Shown here in pieces: positions 54,202-64,000 of a stretch of 64,000 nucleotides of DNA (position 1 is the stretch's first letter; each line of letters begins with the position of its first letter). Both the position numbers and the translations under genes were made by a program. The notes below the pieces were generated by a model that saw only the letters and a list, made by a program, of their open reading frames with translations, was not told where the DNA came from and made no database searches. Origin of the DNA: Takakia lepidozioides (lineage: Eukaryota; Streptophyta; Takakiopsida; Takakiales; Takakiaceae); assembly GCA_030704615.1 (NCBI GenBank), contig CM060732.1:56773053-56837052 (forward strand), given 5' to 3'.

Positions 54202-56986
54202 TCACATTGCTGGTAGTGGGTGTGGCATACTTTCCCAGCTGCTTCTGAACAGGGTATTGCACACCAGATTCCAACGGGCTACTGACTTGATGAATTGCCT
54301 CGTAGTTACAGAGTTACCTAGCTCAAAACAAAATTCATCAGACTGGGTGCATTGCCAAAAAGGCTCAACAACCAGCCCCTGTCCATCAATAAGTTGCAAT
54401 GCAGCGCAAAACATAGGCCCATGGGTAGTATATGTCTTAAAAGAACTCTGGGGACAGGTTTCGTTGCAAATTCCAGATATGAGAGCTCCCTTGGTGTACT
54501 CAAAATCTGCAGGTTCATACCTTTCCATTCCTGCACCTGCCTCCCTCTGAACGGCAGTGTTTGGTGGGCCCTTTGGCAGCAAATGCCTCCACAAAGATGG
54601 TGGTCCAATGCTTGTTGTTGGTGGGACATCGGGTGCCACCGCTGGCTGGCCAACTTGTTGATTGACTGGACTGGTGGAAGGTTGGTTTACCTGGTCAGAT
54701 ACAGGTTGGGAGGCTGCTTGAGTAACAAATAATAAATGGCCAGCTGGTTCATCTTTCGACTCCTTTACAGGTGCCATAGTGCACAACTTGATCATCTCTG
54801 TTGCCACATTCATGGAGTAACGGTGACCGCTGTCGGGCTGATTTCCATTCCCTGCGGAGAGTTGTTGGAGACCTGGTGGAAGATTTGCAGTCAATCCAAC
54901 TGAAACACCACCAACTGCAGTCCCTGTCCTATGGGCATTGGTTACCACACTGGTCACCAGCTTCTCAACAGGTCCAGATGTAATTGCCATCTGAAGCACA
55001 ACTGAAACATTGAAATAATTCTTCAAACCTCTTGCATTCTTATTCAGCTCATCTGTAAGCGAAGATGTCGACAGTTGCACCGGTGGTGTTGCAGCCGATT
55101 CATTAAAAGTGCGGTGTCGGGGAATCGAATCACTCCCTGACGAGTATGGTTCCGGGAGTGGGTTGGAGAGCATACTGGGCTTGGAGTCCCCAGGTTGCAA
55201 CCAGACCCTATTTTCAAATGAGAAGAGGTTAGCATTGTTGCACCAAGAGCTGGTGCTGAGGGCCGAGGGCAGAGTATAGCAGGGACTTGCCGGTTGGCTG
55301 TTTGTGTGGTAATTGCTGAAGAACTGGAAGGGAGGAAATTGAGTCCAAGACAGGCGACAATATTGCGCTGGGAGTCTTTGGTGGTGACATCTACAGCATT
55401 TGTTGACAGGGCCAGTACTCCCTCGGGTGTCCAACCCGAGATTGGTCTGGACAAAGCTCTCCTGGAGCCGACTGCCCACCTTATACAACCTTCTGTCCAT
55501 TAATGTACTAGCCATCATAAGTGAGCCAGCGTGGGCAAAAGGCCGGATGCTAGAAGAAATAAAGCCCCCCACGGAGCTGCGCTGCTTGAGAGAGGGAGAC
55601 GAGCGAATGTGAGGGCAGCTTTCGGTATCATAGCCAACATGCAATTCGCTGTTTTTTGCGCCAGCACGGTGTGCTGCCGTGCCTTTCAGCCCAGGCCCGC
55701 TGCGCCAGGAGTCAACCGCTACAATAGTGCGCCCATGTAAGTCAGCCCTTTGAGATGCAGAATGGGAGGTCTCAACCATGAGTGCAGTCTTTGACGATTT
55801 CCGGGAGCGAGTCACGCTGTGAGCTCGAGTTAATAGAGCTCCTGTGGTGTACTTGCGATCTACAAATGTCTTCACTTGAAATGAAACAATGAAGGGATTG
55901 AAGAGGGGATTGTTACCATGGGCAGCAGGGCTGATGCCTTGGTCATGAATGGCGTGGTTGATGAAGGGTTTCCGTTGAGGGTATTGTTGCCTTTGGAATA
56001 GATAACTTGGAGTAGATGTCTTCCTCGTATCCACCCTCAACTTGCCCTTAATGTTGACTCTTAGATCTGCGCTGTGGGGAGGCCGACTGCGAGCCTGGTG
56101 ATGCGTCATGCCATACCACAAACCCTCGACAGTGCACCAGCGTCGGGAATAGGCGATGTTCATTTGCGAGAAAGCAGGAATCATCACAGAACGGGGGTGA
56201 AAACCTCCGCCAGAGAAGAAGCAGCTCTGGGATGAAGTGGCCAACCGAAAGTCGGGGGGGCGTATCCGAAAAAGGAGGCGATGCCAGTTGCGACCCTGCA
56301 GATATAATCAAAGCAGGCTGCGAACTTCTTACATGCTGAAGCAGCATCGTATCAGTGGGCGAGAGTGGAGCCAGTTGCGTTGGTGTCAATGCATCCGATT
56401 CATTCAGGGTGGTCTGAAGCCAGAATCCGCTATGGGAAGATTGGGCCCCAGTAAAGCGCCAATAGCCGCTATTGAGAGGTCTGGGGTGGGTGGAGGGAGA
56501 AGAATAGTAGGCCTGCTGAAGATTCCCCTTTCTGGCACAATCGAGGCATATACGGTACTGCCACTTTAGTGGGACCTTGTAAGCATACTCATTTTGAGTT
56601 GTCAGGAGAGAGTACTTTGGAAGCAACACATAGTGCGGACAGTGAAACTGCATCGAAACATCAGCACTTTGTTGAGTGTCGTAATGGTAAGTGGACTGAG
56701 GCTGTAAGTTGTGCGGTCGTGTGGGCGCCTGGGGAGTGTGCTGATTGGGAGTCAGAGTAGCCCGTCGATCATTCAAGTAGTTGAGAGTGTGTGGCTCCGC
56801 ATGGTAGCAAGCCGTGTGAGGAGCTGGGACGACAATCTTGGTCCTGCAGGTGACATACTTCGTGAAATCAACTGAAATAAAACAGAGAAGAATCATCAGA
56901 GAGAAGCGAAGCAAGTAATGAGAGTGACGACGGTCTGGGAGAGAAGATTGCTGCGCAGTAGGGGAGCAAGCAAAGGACACAGCCAT
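54202..56986 (-). CDS. Large unrecognised secreted-protein-like gene with frame breaks
   Basis: The start at 56986 has an optimal context (GCCACCATGG). The first 40 residues contain a hydrophobic segment (HYLLRFSLMILLCFISV), a likely signal or anchor. Frame 1 (56986-56048) passes to frame 2 (56244-54202, 680 codons) by a frameshift or short intron near 56230. Between 55440 and 55220 a third frame looks more protein-like (STNAVDVTTKDSQRNIVACL), suggesting two compensating indels. A linker rich in Val-Gln-Pro repeats (QPVSDQVNQPSTSPVNQQVG) precedes a Cys-rich part (GALISGICNETCPQSSFKTY, FWQCTQSDEFCFELGNSV). Open frames this long in balanced DNA mean real coding sequence. I recognise no family. 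Confidence 0.5.
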
Positions 56987-57203
56987 GGTGGCGACCGTAG
57001 CTAAACCACTAGAGAGGGTAGAATAGCGGGTGTACTAAAAAAAAAGGGGCGCAAAGGCAAGGGTGGAACGGGAAAAATAGCATAACCTTAGAAACTTAGT
57101 CATGGTTAACAGAGTAGCGGAGGGGACGGCGGGGAGGCGGAGCTCCGCCCCATGTCCAATTTGGTCGATAAGCCCATAAATCAGCGACAACGGATAACGA
57201 TTC

Positions 57204-57230
57204 TTAACCCTTAAGTGCCCAGCGACAAAG
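57204..57230 (+). mobile_element. piggyBac-like terminus
   Basis: TTAA (57204-57207) is followed by CCCTTAAGTGCCCAGCG, matching the CCCTTAA termini of the two MITEs. It may be the 3' end of the decayed transposase element at 59.7-61.1 kb. The opposite terminus was not found, perhaps lost where the inverted gag abuts. Confidence 0.55.
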
Positions 57231-57384
57231 TTTGGCTTTTTCAACCCGTGCGCAGGAAAAACCTCAGAAAATCTTGAAAACAAAAAAATTTTAAATTTTG
57301 AATGCACATTAGGTGTGTACCTACCTCGTGCAGGGACACACCAAATTTGCAAATCAGAGCAAGATCGCCAAAATGCCACCGTTG

Positions 57385-58165
57385 AATGTAGGGTCCATTT
57401 TTGGACCGCCTCTCATTGTTTAATAATAGGGTCATGAATGCACGGGCGGGCCCTGCCAGTACGACCCTTGGGGTGAGCTCGTAAGCCCACCACCCATTCA
57501 CCGGGTCGACGAGATTCTGAAATTTTTCTAAGTCCTTGTTAATCTACCGTGGCGGACCTTCTAGCGTGAGCTCATAAGCCCACCGCCCATTCACCGGGTC
57601 GGCGAGATTCTGAAATTTTTCTAAGTCCTTGTTAATCTACCATGGCGGACCTTCTAGCGGACTGGGCAGACCCTCCAACAGACCGACTCCAACCTTCTAG
57701 CAGACCCTCCGGCACTCCGGCAGACCGACAAGCGGACTGGCACCTCTCGAGCAGACTGGGCAGACCCCCCTCCAGCAGACCGGCTTGGACCCTTCAGCAG
57801 ACCGGCAGACACATTACTACCACTGTACAACGTAACAAGATTTGAACACCATACCTCATGTTTATCATTCATTGCTCTTAACCACCACACTACCCGCCGC
57901 TTTTTACAAACCTTTGTAATAACTAAAGCTTTATGTGCATATTGTGGGCCCCATCAGACCAGCTCATGTGTTTTGTGGGCCCCAAACCAGCTTGCTGGGC
58001 AGACCCAGGAAGCATACTGGCGGGGATTGGCGGGGTCCGGGTAGGGGCGCTCCCACCCTCCGCGACCCCCTCTGCCACACGCGGGCCCCGTCGCAACCAC
58101 ACACGCGGGCATTCATGACCCTATTATTGTTAAATGAGAAGTTTTTTGGACCCCACTCAACAGAA
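57385..58165. repeat. Inverted repeats flanking an about 660-bp insert
   Basis: The block CTCATTGTTTAATAATAGGG plus TCATGAATGC (57411-57441) recurs in reverse complement at 58109-58140 (one T-run indel), with a GGTCCA-type extension on both sides. The enclosed sequence holds the 93-bp tandem repeat. This may be a nested DNA element or a foldback. Confidence 0.65.
57473..57659 (+). repeat. 93-bp tandem duplication
   Basis: Two copies (57473-57565, 57566-57659) of a unit starting GTGAGCTC and ending GGCGGACCTTCTAGC, differing at few positions. Confidence 0.9.
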
Positions 58166-58385
58166 TTACATTTACTTTCTACGCCAGTGCAAAATTGAAA
58201 AACGGGATGAAAGCCAAATGGGCTGAAACTGCTCCATGTTCATTCTGGTGGGTCCTTCCATCCAGCCCAAAAAGAAAAAAGTGATTTGGACAAAAATAGT
58301 GGTGTTGACACTTGGTCAAACGTGAGGGGGTCAGATTTTGAGAATTTGGGGTGCTGGAAAAATGACAAAGTCCTGCATGTAGCTC

Positions 58386-59034
58386 CCTTTGTTTCCTGAA
58401 TCGTGCCATGGTGTTTGTTGGTGTATGTTTGCAGGAGCACCCTTCAACCATGACCAACAGGGCTGTAGACCTCCACACATAAAATGACCATCAACCATGA
58501 CCAACAGGGCTATAGACCTTCACACATAAAATGACCACAGTACTGCAGCAAGAGGGCTACCCAAAACAACACTAATTACTGATTGAAAGGCTGTCCACCA
58601 CATTTTGAGAGGTGCTTTGTACTTGAGGGTGTACAGCCAAACCATTCATGGTTTACATATAGCAAGTCCCCGTGTGTAATTGCTACAGCAGGCTTGAGCA
58701 ATGTGCAAACCTTTGTTTCCTGAATCGTGCCATGGTGTTTGTTTGGTGTATGTTTGCAGGAGCACCCTTCAACCATGACCAACATGGCTGTAGACCTCCA
58801 CACATAAAATGACCATCAACCATGACCAACAGGGCTGTAGACCTTCACCCATAAAATGACCACAGTACTGCAGCAAGAGGGCTACCCAAAACAACACTGA
58901 TTACTGAATTGAAAAGGCTGTCCACCACATTTTGACACGTGCTTTGTACTTGAGGGTGTACAGCCCAACCATTCGTGGTTTACATACAGCAAGTCCCCGT
59001 GTGTGATTGCTACAGTAGGCTTGAGCAATGTGCA
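58386..59034 (+). repeat. 324-bp tandem duplication with an internal about 45-bp duplication
   Basis: The unit beginning CCTTTGTTTCCTGAATCGTG is repeated with period 324 bp (58386, 58710). Inside each copy the segment AACCATGACCAACAGGGCTG is itself duplicated about 45 bp apart. A few substitutions distinguish the copies. No gene recognised. Confidence 0.85.
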
Positions 59035-59709
59035 ACATCGAGCATAAAACAGATTCCACAATCCCACCCATGGGATCCTCCCCCTTGTGTTCATGTGCGA
59101 GCTGCCAGTTGGGGCAGGTTACTGGGTTCAATTCAAAGCAACTTAGTCTTTTCATAACAAATGCCTGTAGCAAGACCTGAACATGCAACTATGCCTCCTC
59201 CACACTACACTATGGCAAGGACTAAACTAGCATCATACTACCAGAGCTGGTTATGTTCTGTTGCAGCAGTACTAACTACGAACTGATTAGTCACCAAAAA
59301 TCCAAGCACAACTGCCACTACAGCCTAGAACACTCAAAACCCTGCACGCAAAATTGGCATATCACAAAACTACCACACATGAGCTGGCTGCACCCATAAC
59401 CAGATCTCGGAGTGCTGCACCAGCCAAGACATACACATGCGCATTAGGAAGTGACCATAGACTTCCCACACACCATTGACCCACTATCCTAGGACTTGTC
59501 AAGCGACTCCCTACACTAAAGTAGTTAGTAAAACCTCTTCAAGCTCAAAACTAGCATGAAAGCACTTACCCCCAAGCACGTTAGAGTGTTGAGGAACAAA
59601 CACAAGGCCATAACCTAGCCCATGGACACTCCACCTTTCGGAAGAGTCTCCACGTCTCTGCAGGAGCAATCAATCAAAATGTTTAGTGAACCACCAGCCA
59701 CTCACAGCA
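59035..59709. other. Spacer upstream of the piggyBac coding region
   Basis: No gene recognised; probably the 3' non-coding part of the piggyBac element (minus strand). Confidence 0.35.
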
Positions 59710-61120
59710 TCACAGAAGGCTATGGCTCCGCACAAAACAACGTCCAAGGCACATGGGAAGATCTCCACACATTGCACAGAAGTACCTCTGGCGAACACCG
59801 CATTCAACACACTTCCTCCTCCTACTACTTCCGAGGCAAAAGTGAACTGCACCCGGGTTGGGCACGTCTGAACCTGGCATCACTGTTCTCTTGGGAGCAA
59901 CCCACCCCTCCGTTAGTCCTTTAGCTATAGCTAAATTGTATAGCATGTGGCTACGAGGCGTCTGGCCCTTTGCTGCCATCCAGCCCAAGTACAAAATATA
60001 AGAATTGACCAAAGAGGTGTCCACGGAGTGGAAGTACAACCTGTGCCACCACTTGTGGTCACGGGTCTGAACTGAATAGTAGCCACGTAGTTGATCCTGC
60101 ACATCCACCCCCCACATGTGGTGCTAATAGTGCACCACTATGGGGGAGGTCGGCACAAGGCGTCTAGCCCCCTCATGTATTCTTTCAATGAAACAATCTT
60201 CACCAACAGGGGAGATGGCAGTACTCAAGAGGGTCACCATTTTCCTGTCCATCCATGAAACAGCCGCCAACTTACCAGATATGTGCATGCGCCATTCCAG
60301 CCTTCCCCTCTCACCATTTTTTCCCAAATCAAGACAAGAAGGAAACCCCACCCTCGCTGTTTTTACTGTGCCAGTAGCAAAGATGGACTTGGCTGCCAAG
60401 CCATAGAAAAGAAGAGGGCTACTGAAGAAGTTATCCATAGTTACTATATGACCCTTCCCTTCAAATCCAGCCAGTAGCCTTGTGACAACTCCATATCCAG
60501 ACCCATGCGTCAAATCATTTTTCTCATCCTTCCCTAGATACACCTCCAGTTTGTGAACATACTTAGAAGTTGCCCCACACAAGCACCATGACTTTATGCC
60601 CCACTTCACGGGCTTCTTCGCCATGTACTGCTGAATTCGAGCATACCTCCTTTTATACTTCACCATTTGCTAATCCACACACAGGTTCTGTTCAATCATT
60701 TTGGGCATCTATAAGCCAATGGGTTTTCGCTAGCTTATCAAATGCTGGCTCGTTTGGATCAGTGACCACATCTCTGTTGTCAACAAGGTGGAGGCATCTC
60801 AAGATGCTCTCCCACCGGTTGCGCGACATGATGCGAATTATAGAAGGGCAATTGAAGAAACTATCGTTGTGCTTCCAGTACAGCCTAGTGTTAGGAAATT
60901 TCTTGATGCCCATAAGAATATGAACAGCAATCCAGGCCCTCAATTCACGAACTATAAGCGGGTACCACCATCTACCCCCTTTCAGATTTCCATTCGAATT
61001 CAATGTCCTTGCATACAGGTTGGTCATTGCACATATTCTCCGCATGATAGAGACTGGCCAAAACAAATTGAAAAAATCTTCGACAAGGAGCACGTCCTGC
61101 TTCCGTTTATACTACCAAAT
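59710..61120 (-). pseudogene. piggyBac transposase (decayed)
   Basis: Minus-strand frames 61093-60692, 60666-60124 and 60117-59710 give one transposase. Landmarks are MTNLYA, ELRAWIAVHILMGIKKFP, RWESILRCLHLVDNRDV, then NLCVD, stop, QMVKYKRRYARIQQYMAKKP (first catalytic Asp), GHIVTMDNFFSSPLLFYGLA (second Asp) and MWGVDVQDQLRGYYSVQTRD (third Asp). The C-terminal Cys-rich finger reads RRRKCVECGVRQRYFCAMCG. A frameshift near 60690, TAG for the Glu after the first Asp, and TAG at 60124 disable it. piggyBac cuts and pastes at TTAA. It is rare in land plants, so its presence fits an algal genome. Confidence 0.88.
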
Positions 61121-61129
61121 TTTGACAAC

Positions 61130-61575
61130 TTGCGTGCGACCTCGACTAGAATGAGAAGAGCATCATTAGTCAGTTTCGATGTGGGCTAAAAGAAGATGTA
61201 AAAGATTTGTTGCTGACAATGCCAAACGTGAGTACACTGAGCGAATTCATCACCCAAGTCATTGCATGCGATACTCGTTTGTTCGAAAGACGTCAAGAGA
61301 AGCGATCTGGATGGTCGACGATGCATCATGCCACTGCTACTACGACACTAAACACAACGGTCCATCAGACATCCGGTAGTGATCATATGCAGATTGATGA
61401 TGTCCGATTCAAGCCATTGACGCAACAAAAAAAACAAAGACGGCGCTCGAATGGATTATGCCTCTATTGCGGAGAAGAAGATTATATAGTATTAAACTGC
61501 CCCAACAAGAGAAGATTCAAAGCTTGGGGCGCAACTCAAGTGTTCGATACGAGGAGGTCGGAAAACGAAATGTCC
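61130..61575 (+). pseudogene. Gypsy gag, C-terminal half (plus strand)
   Basis: The plus strand reads FRCGLKEDVKDLLLTMPNVS, TLSEFITQVIACDTRLFERR, then QQKKQRRRSNGLCLYCGEED and YIVLNCPNKRR, a CCHC knuckle in which His is Tyr. This is the end of a Ty3/Gypsy Gag. It meets the N-terminal half, on the opposite strand, at about 61575. Confidence 0.8.
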
Positions 61576-61577
61576 AG

Positions 61578-61939
61578 TCACAACTTTGTCTCTGCAACTC
61601 TCTCCCTATCATTTTCTCCAAACGTTGCAGTGAACTCAGACATGAATGCTTCAAAATTGTATAGTAAATGCGATTTTTTTTCTAATAGCAGTGCAAACCA
61701 AGATAGGGCAGTGCCTGATAGAAGGGTGCCCACGAATCCCACTTGAATACCTTCATCGGGGTAGCGTTGTGGATGTAGTTGTAGGAACAGTCGTATTTGT
61801 TGAACAAAACCGCGAAATCTTGATCTCGTCCCATCAAAATTCTCGGGCATGCTGATCTTTGGTTCTCTCGTAATCTGTTGAAGAGGAACCGTTGTAGTAT
61901 GAGCTGTTGCAGTAGAGACTCGTATGGTTGAAGATCCAT
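61578..61939 (-). pseudogene. Gypsy gag, N-terminal half (minus strand)
   Basis: The minus strand reads MPENFDGTRSRFRGFVQQIR, FLQLHPQRYPDEGIQVGFVG, TLLSGTALSWFALLLEKKSH and NFEAFMSEFTATFGENDRER, a typical retrotransposon Gag core. It lies 200 bp inside the minus-strand LTR at 62144-62789, so it is in the correct position for that element. The continuation is inverted. Confidence 0.85.
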
Positions 61940-62143
61940 TGTTTGACTCCTTTAACTCTTAAATTTGTTGTTGCAAATTGTGGATAGCGTTGCCAATATC
62001 TTAAGACTGATCAGCTTGTAATTGGGCGGTAGAGATACGAAGTTCTTGCATCTGGAGCTGAAGATTCTGCAATATGGCCACCATTTCCGCAAATGTGCAT
62101 TCTATCTTAACTAACTAAGGAACAAACTTTAGTCTCGCCAAAC

Positions 62144-62789
62144 TGTCAAGAACGAAAGCATGACTGAACACAAACAAGAGATCAGACTAGAAATACAAGA
62201 CTAGACAAGAAGTCAAGGTTGGCATGGCCAAATGCATGATGGGTATACATGAATCAAGATGATCTTTATAACAATGGACAAGAGTACAAGATACTGGAAC
62301 TTGACTTGGATACTGGAATACTGGAAACTGGACTGGAGTACTAGATACTGGAAACTGGACTAGAGTACTGGAAGTTGGACTGGAGTACTGGGACTGGAAA
62401 CAAAAGTAGCTTGAACTTGTGTTGGCGAGACTGAAGAGTGTCCAGTCTCGCCTCCTATATATACTGGATACTATGAGGTTCCCTAAGAGGCTTTCCCAAA
62501 TGAGGTTTCTTGATGGAGTTTCCAAGGTTAAACAAAGGTTTCTTGATGGAGAAGTTTCCTTAAACAAAGGAGGTATCTTGATGGAGAAATTTCCTCCAAA
62601 GGAAGCTTCTTGAGCGGTTTCCCAAGTTATTCTCGGTAATTTGATAAACTTCTGGTAACTTGGTAACTAATGGTAATTTATGATAAATCATGGTAGATCA
62701 TGGTAGATCACGGTAACTTTTGGTAACATGGTAACTTGTAACTTCTGGTATTTACTCATGATAAGTTCCTCTGGGCTAGGTCCGTGACA
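62144..62789 (-). repeat. Chromovirus LTR 3 (inverted)
   Basis: Read on the minus strand it starts TGTCACGGACCTAGCCCAG at 62789, carries the same TATATATAGGAGGCGAGACT block as the LTRs at 36.1 and 37.3 kb, and ends TTGACA at 62144. It is about 70-90 bp longer than those LTRs because of an internal TTTCTTGATGGAG duplication (about 62500-62610). Confidence 0.85.
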
Positions 62790-64000
62790 ACAATCAGCAA
62801 TAAGATCGTAAGGGCCTACTTGTTTGTAAATTGTGAGATCTGGTGTTTCATAGAGTTGTTTTGGTTAAGAGAGGTTCATTGCTTGTGAGGTACAATGCAA
62901 GTTGTGAGTAGGCCTAGATAGCTTCATTGCACATACATTCCTGTAGGATTTGATGGCACACTGTTAGAGAGTGTGTGTTGCAAGGTGTAAGTGAAGCAAG
63001 ATGAGTTCTGGAACTCTTTTCCCACCCGTGCCAAAGCATTTAGTTGCAGAAGCAACTATCATGGCAAACTTGGCTGAGCAATTGGGGGCATCTCCTGAGC
63101 AAATCGTTGTGCTTGTGGCCACCTTGAATGACGACTACTTGATTGAATTGAAGCGGCCAAAGGGTGTGAGATGGCCTAGCTCCCTCAACCTGCAAATTTC
63201 CGGTATTTGTGGCGGAGGCAAGCTACTGAGGTCTTGGGCTGGGTTGGGCCAATTTTGAAATGAGATGGTTGTGTGTCCATGTTGTCATGTTTGCAATGTG
63301 TGCGTGGGATGCAAATTCATGGGAACAAACTATCGTTGGAGATGGGGGTTGCATGGACTGCCCGGATTGTTCCTTCAATCTATTTAGTGTTTTGCGGAGC
63401 TCACAGGCTTGTGTGCATTGCAAAAACAAACAAACGACTTTGGTTCGGGTAGAGCATTCTCGCATCATTTGCTCGTTGGTCTCCAAACCATTCATGCTAG
63501 AAGAATGCTTGGTAAATCCATCACGTTGAAGTCCACGTGATCAAAGAACGTTCAGGCATTCTCAATTCTGGTGAGCATCCATGATGCTCCCGCACATACC
63601 TGGCATGTTTGCAAGGGTGGTGTGTAAGAAAAGATTTCGCAGGGATCCGCTTTGGATGATGTCAGTGTGCACCTGCTCATGACATAGCCACATTCCAATG
63701 CAGGGGCTTGGTATGTTGATAACGTCTAAATGGTTGCAATGGATAGAAAGGATGGATACAATGGATGTAACACATCTAGTTTGCATTCCCTGGAAATGGC
63801 TGATCAACCCGCGGTAATAGGTGACACCCGCGGAAATAGGCCATGTATGCATGCTGACGTGGCGTGAGCCTGTGCTGGGCTCACGGTTTCCTGGGCTCAT
63901 AGGCTCACGCCTCCGGGCTCACGAAATAGCACCCCCCCGGAGCCACTCACCGGCGTTTGCGGAGCTCCATCATGGAGCTCCCTGTTTGGAAAAGTTCTTG
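62790..64000. other. Right-end region, no recognised gene
   Basis: Apart from the short ORF at 63001 nothing is recognised. Repeats of GGCTCACG-type sequence lie at 63860-63925, and a GGAGCTCCATCATGGAGCTCC palindrome-like block near 63960. Confidence 0.4.
63001..63258 (+). CDS. Short unrecognised ORF (85 aa)
   Basis: ATG at 63001, TGA at 63256-63258. The first 60 residues look protein-like (HLVAEATIMANLAEQLGASP, EQIVVLVATLNDDYLIELKR). It may be a first exon or a piece of an element; a donor-like GGTATT lies near 63201. No family recognised. Confidence 0.3.
   Translation: MSSGTLFPPVPKHLVAEATIMANLAEQLGASPEQIVVLVATLNDDYLIELKRPKGVRWPSSLNLQISGICGGGKLLRSWAGLGQF

Noticed and set aside
63562-63900. 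Minus-strand frame of 112 codons near the right end.
   Set aside because: No family resemblance and composition like random open sequence; nothing else supports it.

Overview
The window looks like nuclear DNA of a streptophyte, most likely a charophyte alga such as Chara (inferred, not proven). Three intact-looking host genes have GT-AG introns and plant-type products: a cytochrome b561 protein, a VDAC porin and a GT47 exostosin glycosyltransferase. There are also scrambled exons of the plastid methyltransferase VTE3. The rest is dense with decayed mobile elements. One of them carries a C5-cytosine DNA methyltransferase, a combination reported for charophyte and dinoflagellate retrotransposons.

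Layout. 1-4.8 kb (minus): a Gypsy-type element with an accessory ORF, Gag with two zinc knuckles, retropepsin and a DNA methyltransferase; it runs off the left edge. 5.2-6.5 kb: captured or rearranged host exons, including VTE3 pieces on opposite strands. 6.9-10.5 kb: LTR-like sequence (minus) and a truncated integrase with a C-terminal PHD finger followed by LTRs of the same family (plus). 10.6-14.2 kb: piggyBac-like MITEs with TTAA termini, a hAT-like element and tRNA-derived SINEs, partly nested. 15.8-17.7 kb: cytochrome b561 gene.

18.5-24.1 kb (minus) and 27.2-33.5 kb (plus): two related Dualen/RandI-like LINEs. Between them the two copies show an APE endonuclease, RT, a chromodomain, a Dam-like segment, RNase H, a zinc knuckle and a PD-(D/E)xK endonuclease-like tail. 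Their 3' tails share sequence with the tRNA-derived SINEs at 12.0 and 38.0 kb, which suggests that the LINEs mobilise the SINEs. Between the LINEs lie a transposase-like spliced fragment and G-poor, partly minisatellite sequence.

33.5-37.6 kb: a chromodomain Gypsy element whose 3' end (integrase C-terminus, chromodomain, LTR) is tandemly duplicated. 40.0-42.3 kb: VDAC, four exons. 43.5 kb: LINE remnant. 44.7-46.9 kb: GT47 gene, two exons. 47.4-48.4 kb: a LINE zinc-finger remnant and a Fanzor-like nuclease C-terminus. 48.7-52.4 kb: an unexplained G-depleted block. 52.9-57.0 kb (minus): a SWIM fragment and a long unrecognised secreted-protein-like gene with frame breaks. 57.2-62.8 kb: tandem and inverted repeats, a decayed piggyBac transposase, an inverted Gypsy gag and an LTR matching those at 36-37.6 kb. 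The last 1.2 kb holds only a short unrecognised ORF.

Only the three host genes look functional. Every transposon ORF carries stops, frameshifts or deletions, so the transposon systems described here are reconstructed from remnants.
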